64,000 bases of DNA from Enterococcus sp. DIV0212c (GTDB taxonomy: Bacteria > Bacillota > Bacilli > Lactobacillales > Enterococcaceae). Location of the stretch: positions 239,184 to 303,183 of the forward strand of contig NZ_JAFREN010000008.1 of assembly GCF_017377505.1 (NCBI RefSeq), in the 5' to 3' direction. Position numbers and translations under genes: made by a program. Within the stretch, counting starts at the first letter, position 1; every line of letters starts with the position of its first letter. Below are positions 43,380 to 53,821 of this stretch, piece after piece. Below the pieces are notes generated by a model that saw only the letters and a list, made by a program, of their open reading frames with translations, did not search any database and was not told the origin of the DNA.

Positions 43380-46300
43380 TTATTTCATTTTTTCAATAAT
43401 TTGTTCCTTATCCATATCAATGATGATCCCAGCCGATAGTAAAACTAAAAATACATGGTCTACCGATTTGTTTGTTGCTTGAGCTAAAGCTTTGCGATAA
43501 AGGTTCAGCTGCCCTCTATAACGGCGGATGATTTTTTCAATTTCAAGGCTGTTTTCAGTATCTTGAACAAAATCCGTTTTATAATCATATAGCGTGCAGA
43601 ATTCTTCATTTTCGATATACCCATCGATCATTCCGTGGATCAATAAATCATCTTCTGTTTTCTTTGGATAATCTTTGATAAGTTCTTCTGCTCTCAGTAA
43701 CATTGAAAACGGCTGTTCACGTACAACATAAGCAGGATTAGCTAAAAGTTGTTGTCCTAAATTTGTTTGATAAAAGGATAGGACCTGATCAATATTGATT
43801 TGTTTCGCTACATTTTCTTGGATAATTTTTGTTTGAACCAATTCTTCAGTCAATTGTTCAATACTAGCTCTAGTTGGTTCTTTAGTCAAATCCAGAAGTT
43901 GCAATACATAGTGCGTTGCTGTACCAACTTCTACAGCGGAGGGCTTGCGGATAGTTTCAATAAATCTAGGTTTTCCTAACTCACCTTCGCTCATTCGATG
44001 CACGATCATAGGAGTTGCCTGAATCGTATTCTTTTCATCTAATTCTATTTTGGCAATCTCTTTATTATCAGGGTCTTCAAAAACACGTTTGATTTCTGAA
44101 ACTGACTGATAATTTGTCGTTTTTGTAGCCAGTTGATACGGATATGCATAGTTTAAACGATGAAGACCTTTTTCAATCACTTTCGGGTCGCTTTTATTCG
44201 GATCTTTCTCTTTTATAGAACCTGCATCGATAAATTGAAGTGTTGCAAATTGTTCTTGAATCGCTTTTTCTGTCATAAAAGCAACAGTGAAATTAGCCGG
44301 ATGTTGTGTGATTCCTGGGACTTTCTCAGTTAAATACTCTGTCTGAAATTCAGTCATTTTCTGATGACGAATCAAGCTCATACCAACCCAGTTCATCAAG
44401 CTGCTCTTGCCCTGCAACCGATTTTCGCTAGGTAAAACCTTTGTTTGAACATCGCCGACCTTAAGCCATTCTTTCCAGGTCGCCTCTTGATTATTGTATG
44501 ATCCAACAAGATAGAGTTTTTGTTCCGCACGTGTCAAGGCAACATATAGTTTGCGCATTTCTTCAGAAAGCAATTTCTTTAACTTCGCCTGCTTGATCGC
44601 TAAAAATGGTAATGTTTCATAAAGCATTCGATCAGTTTGATCAAGGTAACGAATGCCTACACCTAGTCGATCATCAAAAATATATCGCTCATTTAAATCG
44701 CCTAAGTTGAATTCTTTCGTCATATCTAACACAAAGACTACCGGAAATTCTAAGCCTTTACTAGCATGAATTGTCATCACCCGAACAGCATTTTCTTCGC
44801 TCAAAATCACAGGCTCCGCTAGATCTTTATCTTTTTCCTGCATTTTTTCAATAAAACGAACAAATTGAAACAATCCTCGAAAACTCGTTTGTTCATAACT
44901 AGCTGCTCGATCCACTAAAGCATACAAATTCGCTTGTCTTTGTTTTCCTGCTGGCATACCACCTACATAATCTAAATACGCAGTATCTTGGTAAATTTCC
45001 CAAATCAGTGTAGATAATTGGTTTCGTCTGGCAATTTCCCGCCATTTTTCTAACCATTGTGCAAAGTGCTGCGTTTTTTCTTTTAATTTTTGATGTTCTT
45101 TATCCTCAGTCTCATTTTGATTAAAGGTTAAAAAAGCATCGTAATAGGAACTCTTTTTAGCTGCTAATCGAATCGTAACTAATTCATTTTCTTTTAATCC
45201 AACGATTGGTGAACGTAGAACAGCTGCTAATGGAATATCCTGATACGGATTGTCGATGATTTGTAACAGAGCAACCATTGTTTGAACTTCTGTTGCTTGA
45301 AAATAGTTTTGCGCATCATTCACTTGGATCGGAATTCCAGCTACTTTAAGAATTTCAAGAATCGTTAAATTATTTTTCTTTGTTGGTGTCAATAACACAA
45401 TGTCGCTGTATGTGACTGGTCGATTTTCTTTAGTTGATTTGTCATAAATCAAAAACTGCTGATCAATCAATTCTCTGATTTTTAGCGCGGTCATATGCAG
45501 TTCGCCTTCGGTTTTATCTTCCAAAATCAGTTGAGGATCATCTGGATTTAAGCTTTCTTCTAATTGTTCTGCTTTTTTTTCATAAATTAGTAGTTCTGTA
45601 TCATAATTCTCAGCTTCTGCAAATTGATCAAATCCATGAACGAGCTGAGCTGCTTCATCATAAGCGATTTGACCAACTCGTTCGTCCATCAATTGTTCAA
45701 AAACTAAGTTAGTAAAATCTAAGACATTTTTGCGTGAACGGAAATTTTCAGCTAAAATGATTCGTTTGCCCTCTTTATTTTGCCCATACTGATTATATTT
45801 TTCAATGAACAATGTGGGATCTGCTAAACGAAAGGAATAAATCGACTGTTTCACGTCACCTACCATAAACAGGTTTCCCTCATCAGCAGCTGGTCTTCGC
45901 AACCAATAAAGAATTGTTTCTTGTAATCGGTTGATATCTTGATATTCATCGACCAACACTTCATCAAATTTATCACGATAATATTTAGAAGCTTCTGTTT
46001 CTGTCCACTGATTGGCTTCTTTTTTAGCTAGGATTGCCAAGGTAAAGTGTTCCAAATCATTGAAATCAACTAACCCTTTCTTTAATTTTTGCGTGCTGTA
46101 TTGATCGATGAAGGCTTTGCCGACTTTGGCCATTTCTTCAACAATCGGCATCGACAATTCCATGATTTCTTTCATTTGTTCAGGTGATAGAGTGAATAAA
46201 TTGTCGATTGTGTCATTGATTGCTTTTTTATTTTGCTCACGTAAATTTTTTGCTTGAGCAGCTATTCCCTTCAGTTCTTCTACGCGAACTGTTGGGTAGC

Positions 46301-47177
46301 GTTCGAAAGTGACTGTTTTTGATATGTCAAAACCTGATTCTAAATCATTATCGGCTAATTGACTGCTGAAAGTTTCAACAAATTCTTTTTCATTTCTAGC
46401 AAGAATCGCTATTTTTTCTAATTTTTCTTCGCCTTCCGTCAGACGAATCATTTCTTCATAACGATCCACACAACGAAAGAGATTTTCCATGATTTGAGGC
46501 TTCAAAAAATCTTGGAATAAAGCAGAGTCTCCTAAGCGACCAGTCACGCGATAACTGTCAGCTAAACAGGTCAGCCATTCTTCTGGATCTGGATTTGCTC
46601 TGGCAAATTCATAGAGTGAAAAAATCAACTTCGTTAATCCGTCATCACTACGATCATTAGAAAAATTACTCGTTAATTGATAAAACGATTCTCGATTATC
46701 TGCATAACATTTTTCTCTGAGTTCATCCCAAACATCTTCTTTCAAAAGTAACATTTCCGTCTCATCGGTTAATAAACGAAAAACAGGATCCATCTCTATC
46801 AAATAATAAAAACGACGAATAACAGTTAAACAAAAAGCATGTAATGTACTAATATTAGCTGTTGGAAGCAGTGTCAGCTGTCTAACAAAATGTTGTTTTT
46901 TCTCTTGATCACTTTCGCTTGTAATTGCTTTTTGAAGTGCTACTTGAATTCGGTCTTTCATCTCTTTAGCTGCAGCTTCTGTATAGGTTACGATCAGCAA
47001 TCGATCAATATCCACACCACTTTTTACTTTTTCGATTACTCGCCGAACGAGAACCGTCGTTTTTCCAGAGCCTGCTGAAGCAGAAACTAGGATATTATCA
47101 TCCCCGTCAAAGACTGCTTGCCACTGATTATCAGTAAATTGTTCATTTTCTGGACGTAAAGGAATTTCTTTACTCAT
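43380..47177 (-). CDS. rexA: ATP-dependent helicase/nuclease subunit A (RexA/AddA)
   Basis: A large (about 1265-residue) UvrD-like helicase with C-terminal nuclease. Walker A is SASAGSGKTTVLVRRV near residue 32-47, DExx is LVDEYQDINRLQ, and motif VI is LYVALTRAEQKLYLVG. The nuclease motif appears as HGMIDGYIENEEFCTLYDYKTDFV near the end. With RexB it resects double-strand breaks for RecA loading, replacing RecBCD. I place the start at 47177 (MSKEIPLRP), eight bases after GGAGG; the frame from 47207 overlaps rexB more. It overlaps rexB by eight bases. Confidence 0.95.
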   Translation of the reverse strand: MSKEIPLRPENEQFTDNQWQAVFDGDDNILVSASAGSGKTTVLVRRVIEKVKSGVDIDRLLIVTYTEAAAKEMKDRIQVALQKAITSESDQEKKQHFVRQLTLLPTANISTLHAFCLTVIRRFYYLIEMDPVFRLLTDETEMLLLKEDVWDELREKCYADNRESFYQLTSNFSNDRSDDGLTKLIFSLYEFARANPDPEEWLTCLADSYRVTGRLGDSALFQDFLKPQIMENLFRCVDRYEEMIRLTEGEEKLEKIAILARNEKEFVETFSSQLADNDLESGFDISKTVTFERYPTVRVEELKGIAAQAKNLREQNKKAINDTIDNLFTLSPEQMKEIMELSMPIVEEMAKVGKAFIDQYSTQKLKKGLVDFNDLEHFTLAILAKKEANQWTETEASKYYRDKFDEVLVDEYQDINRLQETILYWLRRPAADEGNLFMVGDVKQSIYSFRLADPTLFIEKYNQYGQNKEGKRIILAENFRSRKNVLDFTNLVFEQLMDERVGQIAYDEAAQLVHGFDQFAEAENYDTELLIYEKKAEQLEESLNPDDPQLILEDKTEGELHMTALKIRELIDQQFLIYDKSTKENRPVTYSDIVLLTPTKKNNLTILEILKVAGIPIQVNDAQNYFQATEVQTMVALLQIIDNPYQDIPLAAVLRSPIVGLKENELVTIRLAAKKSSYYDAFLTFNQNETEDKEHQKLKEKTQHFAQWLEKWREIARRNQLSTLIWEIYQDTAYLDYVGGMPAGKQRQANLYALVDRAASYEQTSFRGLFQFVRFIEKMQEKDKDLAEPVILSEENAVRVMTIHASKGLEFPVVFVLDMTKEFNLGDLNERYIFDDRLGVGIRYLDQTDRMLYETLPFLAIKQAKLKKLLSEEMRKLYVALTRAEQKLYLVGSYNNQEATWKEWLKVGDVQTKVLPSENRLQGKSSLMNWVGMSLIRHQKMTEFQTEYLTEKVPGITQHPANFTVAFMTEKAIQEQFATLQFIDAGSIKEKDPNKSDPKVIEKGLHRLNYAYPYQLATKTTNYQSVSEIKRVFEDPDNKEIAKIELDEKNTIQATPMIVHRMSEGELGKPRFIETIRKPSAVEVGTATHYVLQLLDLTKEPTRASIEQLTEELVQTKIIQENVAKQINIDQVLSFYQTNLGQQLLANPAYVVREQPFSMLLRAEELIKDYPKKTEDDLLIHGMIDGYIENEEFCTLYDYKTDFVQDTENSLEIEKIIRRYRGQLNLYRKALAQATNKSVDHVFLVLLSAGIIIDMDKEQIIEKMK

Positions 47178-50100
47178 CGATTGGTCCTCCTTCTTGTTCA
47201 TTTTCAATCAACCGATCCATCACTTCTTTTTTAGATAAAGTTTCGATGCGATTGTAATTATTTTCTTTTAACATCACATCAAAGTTACACACACTCCTAA
47301 ACGGACAAAAGCGGCAAGCAATGCGTTCTTTCCCTTGATATGCTGGATTTAAGTCAATTTCTCCACTAGTGATTTTGTTACCCGCTTCAATAAACTTACT
47401 GCGATTATGTGTTAATAGAGCCTCTAACTCAGGCTCAGTCACAAATTTGTCTTCTTGACGGCGACCTGGTTTGATGATTTCTTTTGCCGATTCTTCGATT
47501 GGATAAATCAACGAACTTTGTTTCGCTTGTAAGCTTTTATCTAAATGACCCAACAAATCTGGATCATTTAATAACAATCCATCAAATTGAAATTTCTTTA
47601 AAAGCTGCTGCTCTTTTTTGTCTTCTGTTTCATAAGGAAGAATCGGATTATGAACATGGAGATAAAATGATCCCGCAGGCTTGGCTGTTTGACCAACCAA
47701 GTTTACAGCATCCATCAAAGCTACATCCAAATAAGTCAGCATTTGCATCGCTAATCCATAATAGGCTTCGGTAATATTGAATTTCTTATGACTGGATTTA
47801 TAATCGATTACTCCGAGATATAAAGAATCAGGTGTAACTAATTGGTCTAAGCGATCGATTTTACCTCTAACACTAATATTTCCGCCATTTTTCAACGGTA
47901 ATTCTAAGCCTTTAATGCCTTTTTGACTGGCAATTTGACCAAATAAAACCTCAGTCTGAACGGTACTCATTCCACTACGTTCACTTTGTCGTTTTAACGC
48001 CCAGCTAACTTTTTTGATTGTCTGAGCTAACTGATAGCGAATGTAATTCATACGGCTAGAAGAATCTAGAATCGAAAATTTAATCTCACCAAACACAGTA
48101 TTCAATATCTGCTCTGTAAATTCATTTACTTCTCGATCGGTCAACTCTGATAACTGTTTATTTTGCATAATCAATAATTTAAAGAATTGATCTAAGGCTT
48201 CATGAAAAAAGTCTCCAGTTGCAGCCGGCGATAAACCAAAAACATCTCTTTCTTTCAATCCCAATCCAAAACGAGAGAAATACTGATATTGACAGCGATA
48301 AAAACTTTCCATTCTCGAAACCGAGGTATAAATTTGTTTCGTATACAATTCGTCAGCTAGCTGTTCGTCTAAATTTTCCGGCAAGTTTTGATGACCTAAA
48401 CTCTCAAAGACATGTTGAGCTAGTTCAGCAAGAGTGTGTCCCATCAATTCCCGTTCCAACGCTAACCAAAACGCTGAAATTCCTTCTTGTGTTTCTTTTT
48501 TCTGCCGTTTCAAATTCGTCAAATCACTGATCAAGGTTCGATAGGTTCCAATATGTTCTAAACTGACTTGTTCGTCATCAAAAATCGTTAGCGCATTTCT
48601 CTTTTGCACCCTTAAGCCTAAATCATTTTGTATATTTATTAGATAACTTGAGACTTTAACGTCTTTGACCGTATCTTTCACACTTGGATAAGAAAAATAC
48701 AAACGCTCAGTTGCCGAAGAAAACATGATATACGCATTAAAGGGTTCCTTGGCGATGCTTTTTCTCGTATCATTCAATAAAAATTGTGTATCATCCAAAT
48801 ACCCATTCACAAATTCTCGCTCTTCATCAGAAAGCAACGTTTTATTATCAAATTTTTGCGGTAAAACTTGATCGGTCAACCCAATTGCAAAAACCACTTT
48901 TGCTTGCCCTGGACGAGCTAAATCTATTGCACGAACTTGTACTTGGTCAATGGCCGTTGGTACTTTATTATAGCGAAGCCCTTCAAGACCACTAGAGAAA
49001 ATTTCTTCAAATACAGCCAAATCAAATGGATCATTGCCATAAATCGTCACGTATTCATCTAATAAAGTCATCAAGGCTTCCCAAGTCTGTTCATGATTTC
49101 TGGCCGCTCCTAATTGTCCACTTTCAATTGCTTGGCTACGCCACATCATCAATTGCTTTTCTACACCATTATTCACTAAGAAGCGATAAAAATAATCCGC
49201 AGCCTCAATCCCAGTTTGTGCTTTTTGGATTTTTTTGAAAAAGGCTGGAATGCTTTGTTGGATCATTTTACGTACGGTATTCGCATCTTTTTCAATTAAT
49301 TCAGTATCATCTTGTTGATCAGCTTCAAAATCATACCGGATAAAATGCCAGTCTTTATTATTCTCCCAATGATATCCTTCATAGCCATAAGCCAGTACGA
49401 CATTTTCAGTTACATCGATTTTACGGCGCCACTCATTTCGTGTAATCTGCCAATCTTCTATCGCAAGCTGATCTTCAATCGGAAAAAACAACTCTGTTCT
49501 TAAAAAACGCAACACATCACGATAGCGATAGCGGTATGCATGAATCGCAAATAACGACTGAATAAATTCAACTAAAGGATGCTGTTCCATCGCCATATCT
49601 CGATCTAAATAAACAGGAATCTCATGCAAAGAAAATAAGGGCTCGATCATCGTTTCGTAACTATCAAGTTCTCTTGTCACAATTTGAATATCTTTATAAC
49701 GATAGTTTTCTTCAACAACCAACCTTCTGATTTCTTTTGCTATATGATTGATTTCTTCTTTGGGATTTTCCGCACACCAAAATTGCAGATGATCATCACT
49801 AAGTGTTTCTTTCTTTCTCTTTGGATGATTCTCTTGAGCTGAGATCCAGTATTCTTCAAGAGTTTGAATACTCTCGTTTTCAATCAGGAATTTACTTGTT
49901 TCTACATAATCAGGCAATATCGGAACATTTGATTTTCTAGCTAATTGATAAAGTTGATAATACGTAGTTCCTGTTTCATAAAATAAATTCATCATTGTTG
50001 GTACTTCATTCGGATACTTTTTATCCAAAATAAAAGAAATTTTGACTTCACCCCCTCGGCGCATCAGCACATCGATCAGCTTTAATTCTCTTGCGGAAAA

Positions 50101-50748
50101 ATGATGATAACCATTGATCACGAAAAGAACCTTACTAAGATCTTTGGTTTCCAGATAATCGGTTAAATAATTAATGATTTCTGCCGATTTGATTCCATAC
50201 TGATCCATAATTTCTTCAAATTTAGTAAAAACTAATTTAATATCTTGAATCTTTAATTGTAAATCCTGTTCTTTACTCGTTGATTCAGGTCCTGACATAT
50301 GAGCGAATAAGTCTTCTAAATCAATATTGCCCTCTTTCATCTCCTGATATAAATCAAACAACTGTTGGATAAACCCAGATTTATTGATTTCTCCGCGGAA
50401 CACTTTTAATGATTCTTCATTTTCTGATAAAATCTTTCTCAAAACCATTGCAGCGCCAGCTTCTGAAAGTACTTCTGAGCTGTAGTATTGTGTATGTTGT
50501 AAATAGTACCATGCTAAACGGTAAAAACTAAACACTTGTAAACGCATAGTAGCTATTGAATCACTTTGATCGTTTTGAATTTTCTTTATTCGTTTAAGTG
50601 CATTGATCTCTTGTTCAAATTTCATGTGATTCGGTACTAAATAGAAAACTTCATGTGCCTCATCATCAGATAACCATTTAACAGAAGCTTGCAAAAGCGC
50701 TTCTTCTAAGTCCATCTCTGCAGTTCCACGGATAAATTGTAAACTCAT
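47170..50748 (-). CDS. rexB: ATP-dependent helicase/nuclease subunit B (RexB/AddB)
   Basis: A 1192-residue partner of RexA. The N-terminal half has an inactivated UvrD-like helicase fold, without a convincing Walker A. The C-terminal nuclease is visible as GVIDYKSSHKKFNITEAYYGLAMQMLTYLD. Four cysteines that would form the AddB-type iron-sulfur staple are seen: one in FYRCQYQYF and three in CRFCPFRSVC. SD AAAGGATG precedes the ATG. First gene of the rexBA operon. Confidence 0.94.
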   Translation of the reverse strand: MSLQFIRGTAEMDLEEALLQASVKWLSDDEAHEVFYLVPNHMKFEQEINALKRIKKIQNDQSDSIATMRLQVFSFYRLAWYYLQHTQYYSSEVLSEAGAAMVLRKILSENEESLKVFRGEINKSGFIQQLFDLYQEMKEGNIDLEDLFAHMSGPESTSKEQDLQLKIQDIKLVFTKFEEIMDQYGIKSAEIINYLTDYLETKDLSKVLFVINGYHHFSARELKLIDVLMRRGGEVKISFILDKKYPNEVPTMMNLFYETGTTYYQLYQLARKSNVPILPDYVETSKFLIENESIQTLEEYWISAQENHPKRKKETLSDDHLQFWCAENPKEEINHIAKEIRRLVVEENYRYKDIQIVTRELDSYETMIEPLFSLHEIPVYLDRDMAMEQHPLVEFIQSLFAIHAYRYRYRDVLRFLRTELFFPIEDQLAIEDWQITRNEWRRKIDVTENVVLAYGYEGYHWENNKDWHFIRYDFEADQQDDTELIEKDANTVRKMIQQSIPAFFKKIQKAQTGIEAADYFYRFLVNNGVEKQLMMWRSQAIESGQLGAARNHEQTWEALMTLLDEYVTIYGNDPFDLAVFEEIFSSGLEGLRYNKVPTAIDQVQVRAIDLARPGQAKVVFAIGLTDQVLPQKFDNKTLLSDEEREFVNGYLDDTQFLLNDTRKSIAKEPFNAYIMFSSATERLYFSYPSVKDTVKDVKVSSYLINIQNDLGLRVQKRNALTIFDDEQVSLEHIGTYRTLISDLTNLKRQKKETQEGISAFWLALERELMGHTLAELAQHVFESLGHQNLPENLDEQLADELYTKQIYTSVSRMESFYRCQYQYFSRFGLGLKERDVFGLSPAATGDFFHEALDQFFKLLIMQNKQLSELTDREVNEFTEQILNTVFGEIKFSILDSSSRMNYIRYQLAQTIKKVSWALKRQSERSGMSTVQTEVLFGQIASQKGIKGLELPLKNGGNISVRGKIDRLDQLVTPDSLYLGVIDYKSSHKKFNITEAYYGLAMQMLTYLDVALMDAVNLVGQTAKPAGSFYLHVHNPILPYETEDKKEQQLLKKFQFDGLLLNDPDLLGHLDKSLQAKQSSLIYPIEESAKEIIKPGRRQEDKFVTEPELEALLTHNRSKFIEAGNKITSGEIDLNPAYQGKERIACRFCPFRSVCNFDVMLKENNYNRIETLSKKEVMDRLIENEQEGGPIDE

Positions 50749-50825
50749 ACTCTCACATCCTTTATCAATCTTCTCATGCTCTTAGTTTATCATAAATCAG
50801 CCGCAAATATGGCTTTTACTATCTA

Positions 50826-50852
50826 ACAAAAAAAGCCTCTTAATTAAAAGAG
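50826..50852 (-). terminator. Weak terminator after lepB
   Basis: On the minus strand CTCTT and AAGAG form a short hairpin followed by a TTTTTTTG run, about 45 bases past the lepB stop. The stem is only 5 bp, so the call is uncertain. Confidence 0.4.
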
Positions 50853-50898
50853 AACTTTCTTCTATAAGCTAGTTGCTTTGTATTTAATTGCCACTTTT

Positions 50899-51438
50899 TT
50901 AAATCGTTCCAAAACGATTTAGCGGCCACAAGACAAATTTAACGTCACCTAATATTTTATCATGACTAATAAATCCAATCATTCGGCCATCTTTGGAATT
51001 CCGACGATTATCACCCATCACAAAATACTCACCTTCTGGTACTTTCTGCTCACCAGTCACTTCGTTAAGTGTAAAATCAAGTGTTAGCGGTAAACCATCT
51101 GTCACTTCGCCTTTAAACTCATCTAAATAAGGTTCTTTTACTTCTTTGCTATTGATATATAAAATATCATCTTTGTACTCAATAGTATCACCTGGCAAAC
51201 CAATCACACGCTTGATATAATTCTTTTTAGGTTCATCCGGTGCTGGAAATGTTACGATATCAAAACGTTTGATTTCCGTATTTTTCAAGGCAATCACACG
51301 TTCACCATCAGCTAATGTCGGGTCCATCGAATGACCTTTTACTACGACTGGTGTAAAAACAAATTGTCTCAATAAAAATAATAGTGCTGCTAATCCAATA
51401 AAAAATAATACTGTATGTAATAACTCTTTAGATTTCAA
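50899..51438 (-). CDS. lepB: Signal peptidase I
   Basis: A membrane-bound type I signal peptidase, about 180 residues. One N-terminal membrane helix (LLHTVLFFIGLAALLFLLRQF) leads to the catalytic Ser in VVVKGHSMDPTL and Lys in KKNYIKRVIGLPGDTIEY; the GDNRRNSKDGRMIG box is present. It cleaves signal peptides of secreted proteins outside the membrane. The ATG at 51444 lies only one base from GGAGG, so I prefer the TTG at 51438 with seven-base spacing; the difference is two residues. Confidence 0.93.
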   Translation of the reverse strand: MKSKELLHTVLFFIGLAALLFLLRQFVFTPVVVKGHSMDPTLADGERVIALKNTEIKRFDIVTFPAPDEPKKNYIKRVIGLPGDTIEYKDDILYINSKEVKEPYLDEFKGEVTDGLPLTLDFTLNEVTGEQKVPEGEYFVMGDNRRNSKDGRMIGFISHDKILGDVKFVLWPLNRFGTI

Positions 51439-51613
51439 ACTCATTCCTCCAAAAAACTTGCTTTCTATAGTTTACCACAGACAATGAAATTTCTACAGGA
51501 TTCTTTTCTTTTTACCTAACTTTTTAATGCATATCTTAATAATTAAGACGTTTAAACAAAATACTCTTCAATAAGCCACTCCATGAAAAAATGAATTCGT
51601 ACCACGTTAATAC

Positions 51614-52345
51614 TTACATGTCTGTTACAACAATATAATAAACAGCTAATGGTCCATGTAATCCCACAACTAATTGCATTTCAATATCACCGGAGTTTGA
51701 AGGACCTGAAATAAAGTGAATCGCAGAACCGACTTTTTCCCCTTTTTCTTGTTTTTTTGCATAATAAGCTGCAGCTTGTGTAGAACGAGGAACAATTTTG
51801 CTCATTGGAATGATTGAAATATAATGCTGCGGTAAAAAATGGAGCGAACGCCCCTGTCCAGCATTTGTTTCGACAACGATTGAACCAGATTCTGCTAATA
51901 AAAATTCTGCAAAAGCTATAGCAATATTGGCGCGTTCGGCATTAGCGATATTCGTTTCTCTTTGTTCTGCGCCTTTTTCCCAAAACATTAGCTGGTCATC
52001 TGCTGGCTCCAAGCGATGTTCTTTAGAAAATTGTTCCAATCCATATTCTGCAAATCTTTCATCGATCGGCAATAAAATCTTGCCTTGACCTAGTTCTTTG
52101 ATTAACTGATCGATTGTATCTTTTAATTGCGCTTTTGTTGTTTCTATAAGATTAGTATTAATCTTTTCTACTCTTTTTTTTGCGATCTCTAAAAGCTCTT
52201 CTGATGACTTATCTTGAAGTGTTGTTTCAGGTAAATCATTGATTGGGTGAAATGGATGATCCGCTACATTTTGCCGTTCTATTCCTAGTTTTTCAGTTAG
52301 ATTGTTTAGAAACGATTCTCTATTCTGACTATCGATATTAGTCAT
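51614..52345 (-). CDS. lutC: Lactate utilization protein C (LUD domain)
   Basis: A LUD-domain protein of about 243 residues, third part of the LutABC L-lactate dehydrogenase system. Seen are NIAIAFAEFLLAESGSIVVETNAGQGRSLHFLPQHYISI and HFISGPSNSGDIEMQLVVGLHGP. I place the start at 52345 (MTNIDSQN), behind AGGTG. The in-frame extension to 52474 lies wholly within lutB and is not used. It overlaps the lutB end by eight bases. Confidence 0.9.
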   Translation of the reverse strand: MTNIDSQNRESFLNNLTEKLGIERQNVADHPFHPINDLPETTLQDKSSEELLEIAKKRVEKINTNLIETTKAQLKDTIDQLIKELGQGKILLPIDERFAEYGLEQFSKEHRLEPADDQLMFWEKGAEQRETNIANAERANIAIAFAEFLLAESGSIVVETNAGQGRSLHFLPQHYISIIPMSKIVPRSTQAAAYYAKKQEKGEKVGSAIHFISGPSNSGDIEMQLVVGLHGPLAVYYIVVTDM

Positions 52346-53810
52346 TTTTTTCACCTGCTTTATGCTTTTTGTACCAACTTCTAAAATTCTCTGAACTTTT
52401 TGGCGGACGTGGTAAATCCCTAACATCGGTCCAACCTTTAACAAGACCAGGCCCTTTTGATACAAAACCGCCATATTGGAACATATTATCTACTGTAATT
52501 TTGTTTTTCTTACTCAATGGTGCAAGTCCTGCATGATCTACCTTCATCGCCATTTTAAATAAACTTGGAGTAGCTGTGGCTTTACCCACGACCCGCATTT
52601 GGAAATCATCGAAACCATGCTGCATTTTCAACTCATTTGTCATCACTCTTCGATGCTCAATCAATAACTCATGCAAAGGAATTTTCACAGGACAGGTATC
52701 TGTACAAGCACCACATAGACTAGACGCATAGGGCAGATCGCCAAACTGTTTGTATCCACCTAAAACAGGGGATAAAACAGCACCAATTGGGCCAGGATAA
52801 ATAGAGCCATAACCATGACCGCCAATATGACGATACACTGGACAAACATTTAAACATGAACCACAACGAATACATTGAAGGACAGATTGAAAAGCGGTTC
52901 CTAAAGCATTTGAGCGTCCATTATCTAAAATTACAACATGAAACTCTTCTGGACCATCAGATTCATCTTCATTTTTAATACCGGCAAAAGTCACGTAAGT
53001 TGTTAGGCTTTGACCGACTGCACTTCTAGCTAACAGATTATCCAACACTTCTGCTTCTTTCATACTTGGGACGATTCGCTCCATTCCCATCAAAACAATT
53101 TGGGTTTTTGGAATACTGATCGTCAAATCTGCGTTTCCCTCATTCGTATCTAGATTGATCATACCACTGTCAGCGATTGCAAAGTTACAGCCTGTGATAC
53201 CAACTTCTGCTTCTAAGAAAAATTTTCGCATGACCTCCCGAGCACATCGGGCCAAGTTCACAGGATCATTATCTCCTTTATAACCTAATTTCTTTTCAAA
53301 TACTTGGCGAATTTGTTCACGGTTTTTGTGAATACTAGGGAAAACAATATGGGAAGGTTCGTCCCAATCATCCATTTGGAGAATAAATTCGGCTAAATCT
53401 GTTTCCATGACGCTCACACCGTTCAACTCTAATAACATTGGATCAATATCAACCTCCGTCGTTACCATGGATTTTGATTTAACAACTTTTTTGGCATTTT
53501 TATCTAAAACGACTTGCTTTACATAGGCTGTGGCTTCTTCTGCTGTTTTAGCGAAAAAAACTTTCCCACCTTGTTCTGCTACTTTGTCACTAAACTGTTC
53601 TAAATAGTCTGGTAAATAAGCAATCGTATGTTGTCTAATCTGCTCGCCTAATTCACGCCACTGTTCCCAATTACCCAGTTCTGCTCTAGCACCTTCTCGT
53701 TTGATCCATTGATCATCTTGGGCTTTCGCCACAGCTTTTTGCATAAAGCTATCTTTTTTACTATCTTCTAATCGTTCTTTAAATGGTTTTGAGCTAGTTG
53801 TTAATCCCAC
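52338..53810 (-). CDS. lutB: Lactate utilization iron-sulfur protein B
   Basis: A 490-residue iron-sulfur protein. An N-terminal LUD domain (about 70-300) is followed by two ferredoxin-type clusters: CIRCGSCLNVCPVYRHIGGHGYG and CGACTDTCPVKIPLHELLIEHRR. It passes electrons from lactate oxidation in the cytosolic LutABC complex. The start is GTG at 53810, seven bases after GGAGG. It lies 11 bases after lutA. Confidence 0.93.
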   Translation of the reverse strand: MGLTTSSKPFKERLEDSKKDSFMQKAVAKAQDDQWIKREGARAELGNWEQWRELGEQIRQHTIAYLPDYLEQFSDKVAEQGGKVFFAKTAEEATAYVKQVVLDKNAKKVVKSKSMVTTEVDIDPMLLELNGVSVMETDLAEFILQMDDWDEPSHIVFPSIHKNREQIRQVFEKKLGYKGDNDPVNLARCAREVMRKFFLEAEVGITGCNFAIADSGMINLDTNEGNADLTISIPKTQIVLMGMERIVPSMKEAEVLDNLLARSAVGQSLTTYVTFAGIKNEDESDGPEEFHVVILDNGRSNALGTAFQSVLQCIRCGSCLNVCPVYRHIGGHGYGSIYPGPIGAVLSPVLGGYKQFGDLPYASSLCGACTDTCPVKIPLHELLIEHRRVMTNELKMQHGFDDFQMRVVGKATATPSLFKMAMKVDHAGLAPLSKKNKITVDNMFQYGGFVSKGPGLVKGWTDVRDLPRPPKSSENFRSWYKKHKAGEKND

Positions 53811-53821
53811 ACTATTTCCTC

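Noticed and set aside
51614..52474. Longer lutC start at 52474
   Set aside because: The extra residues lie inside lutB in another frame, and the SD AGGTG is at 52345 with the expected N-terminus.
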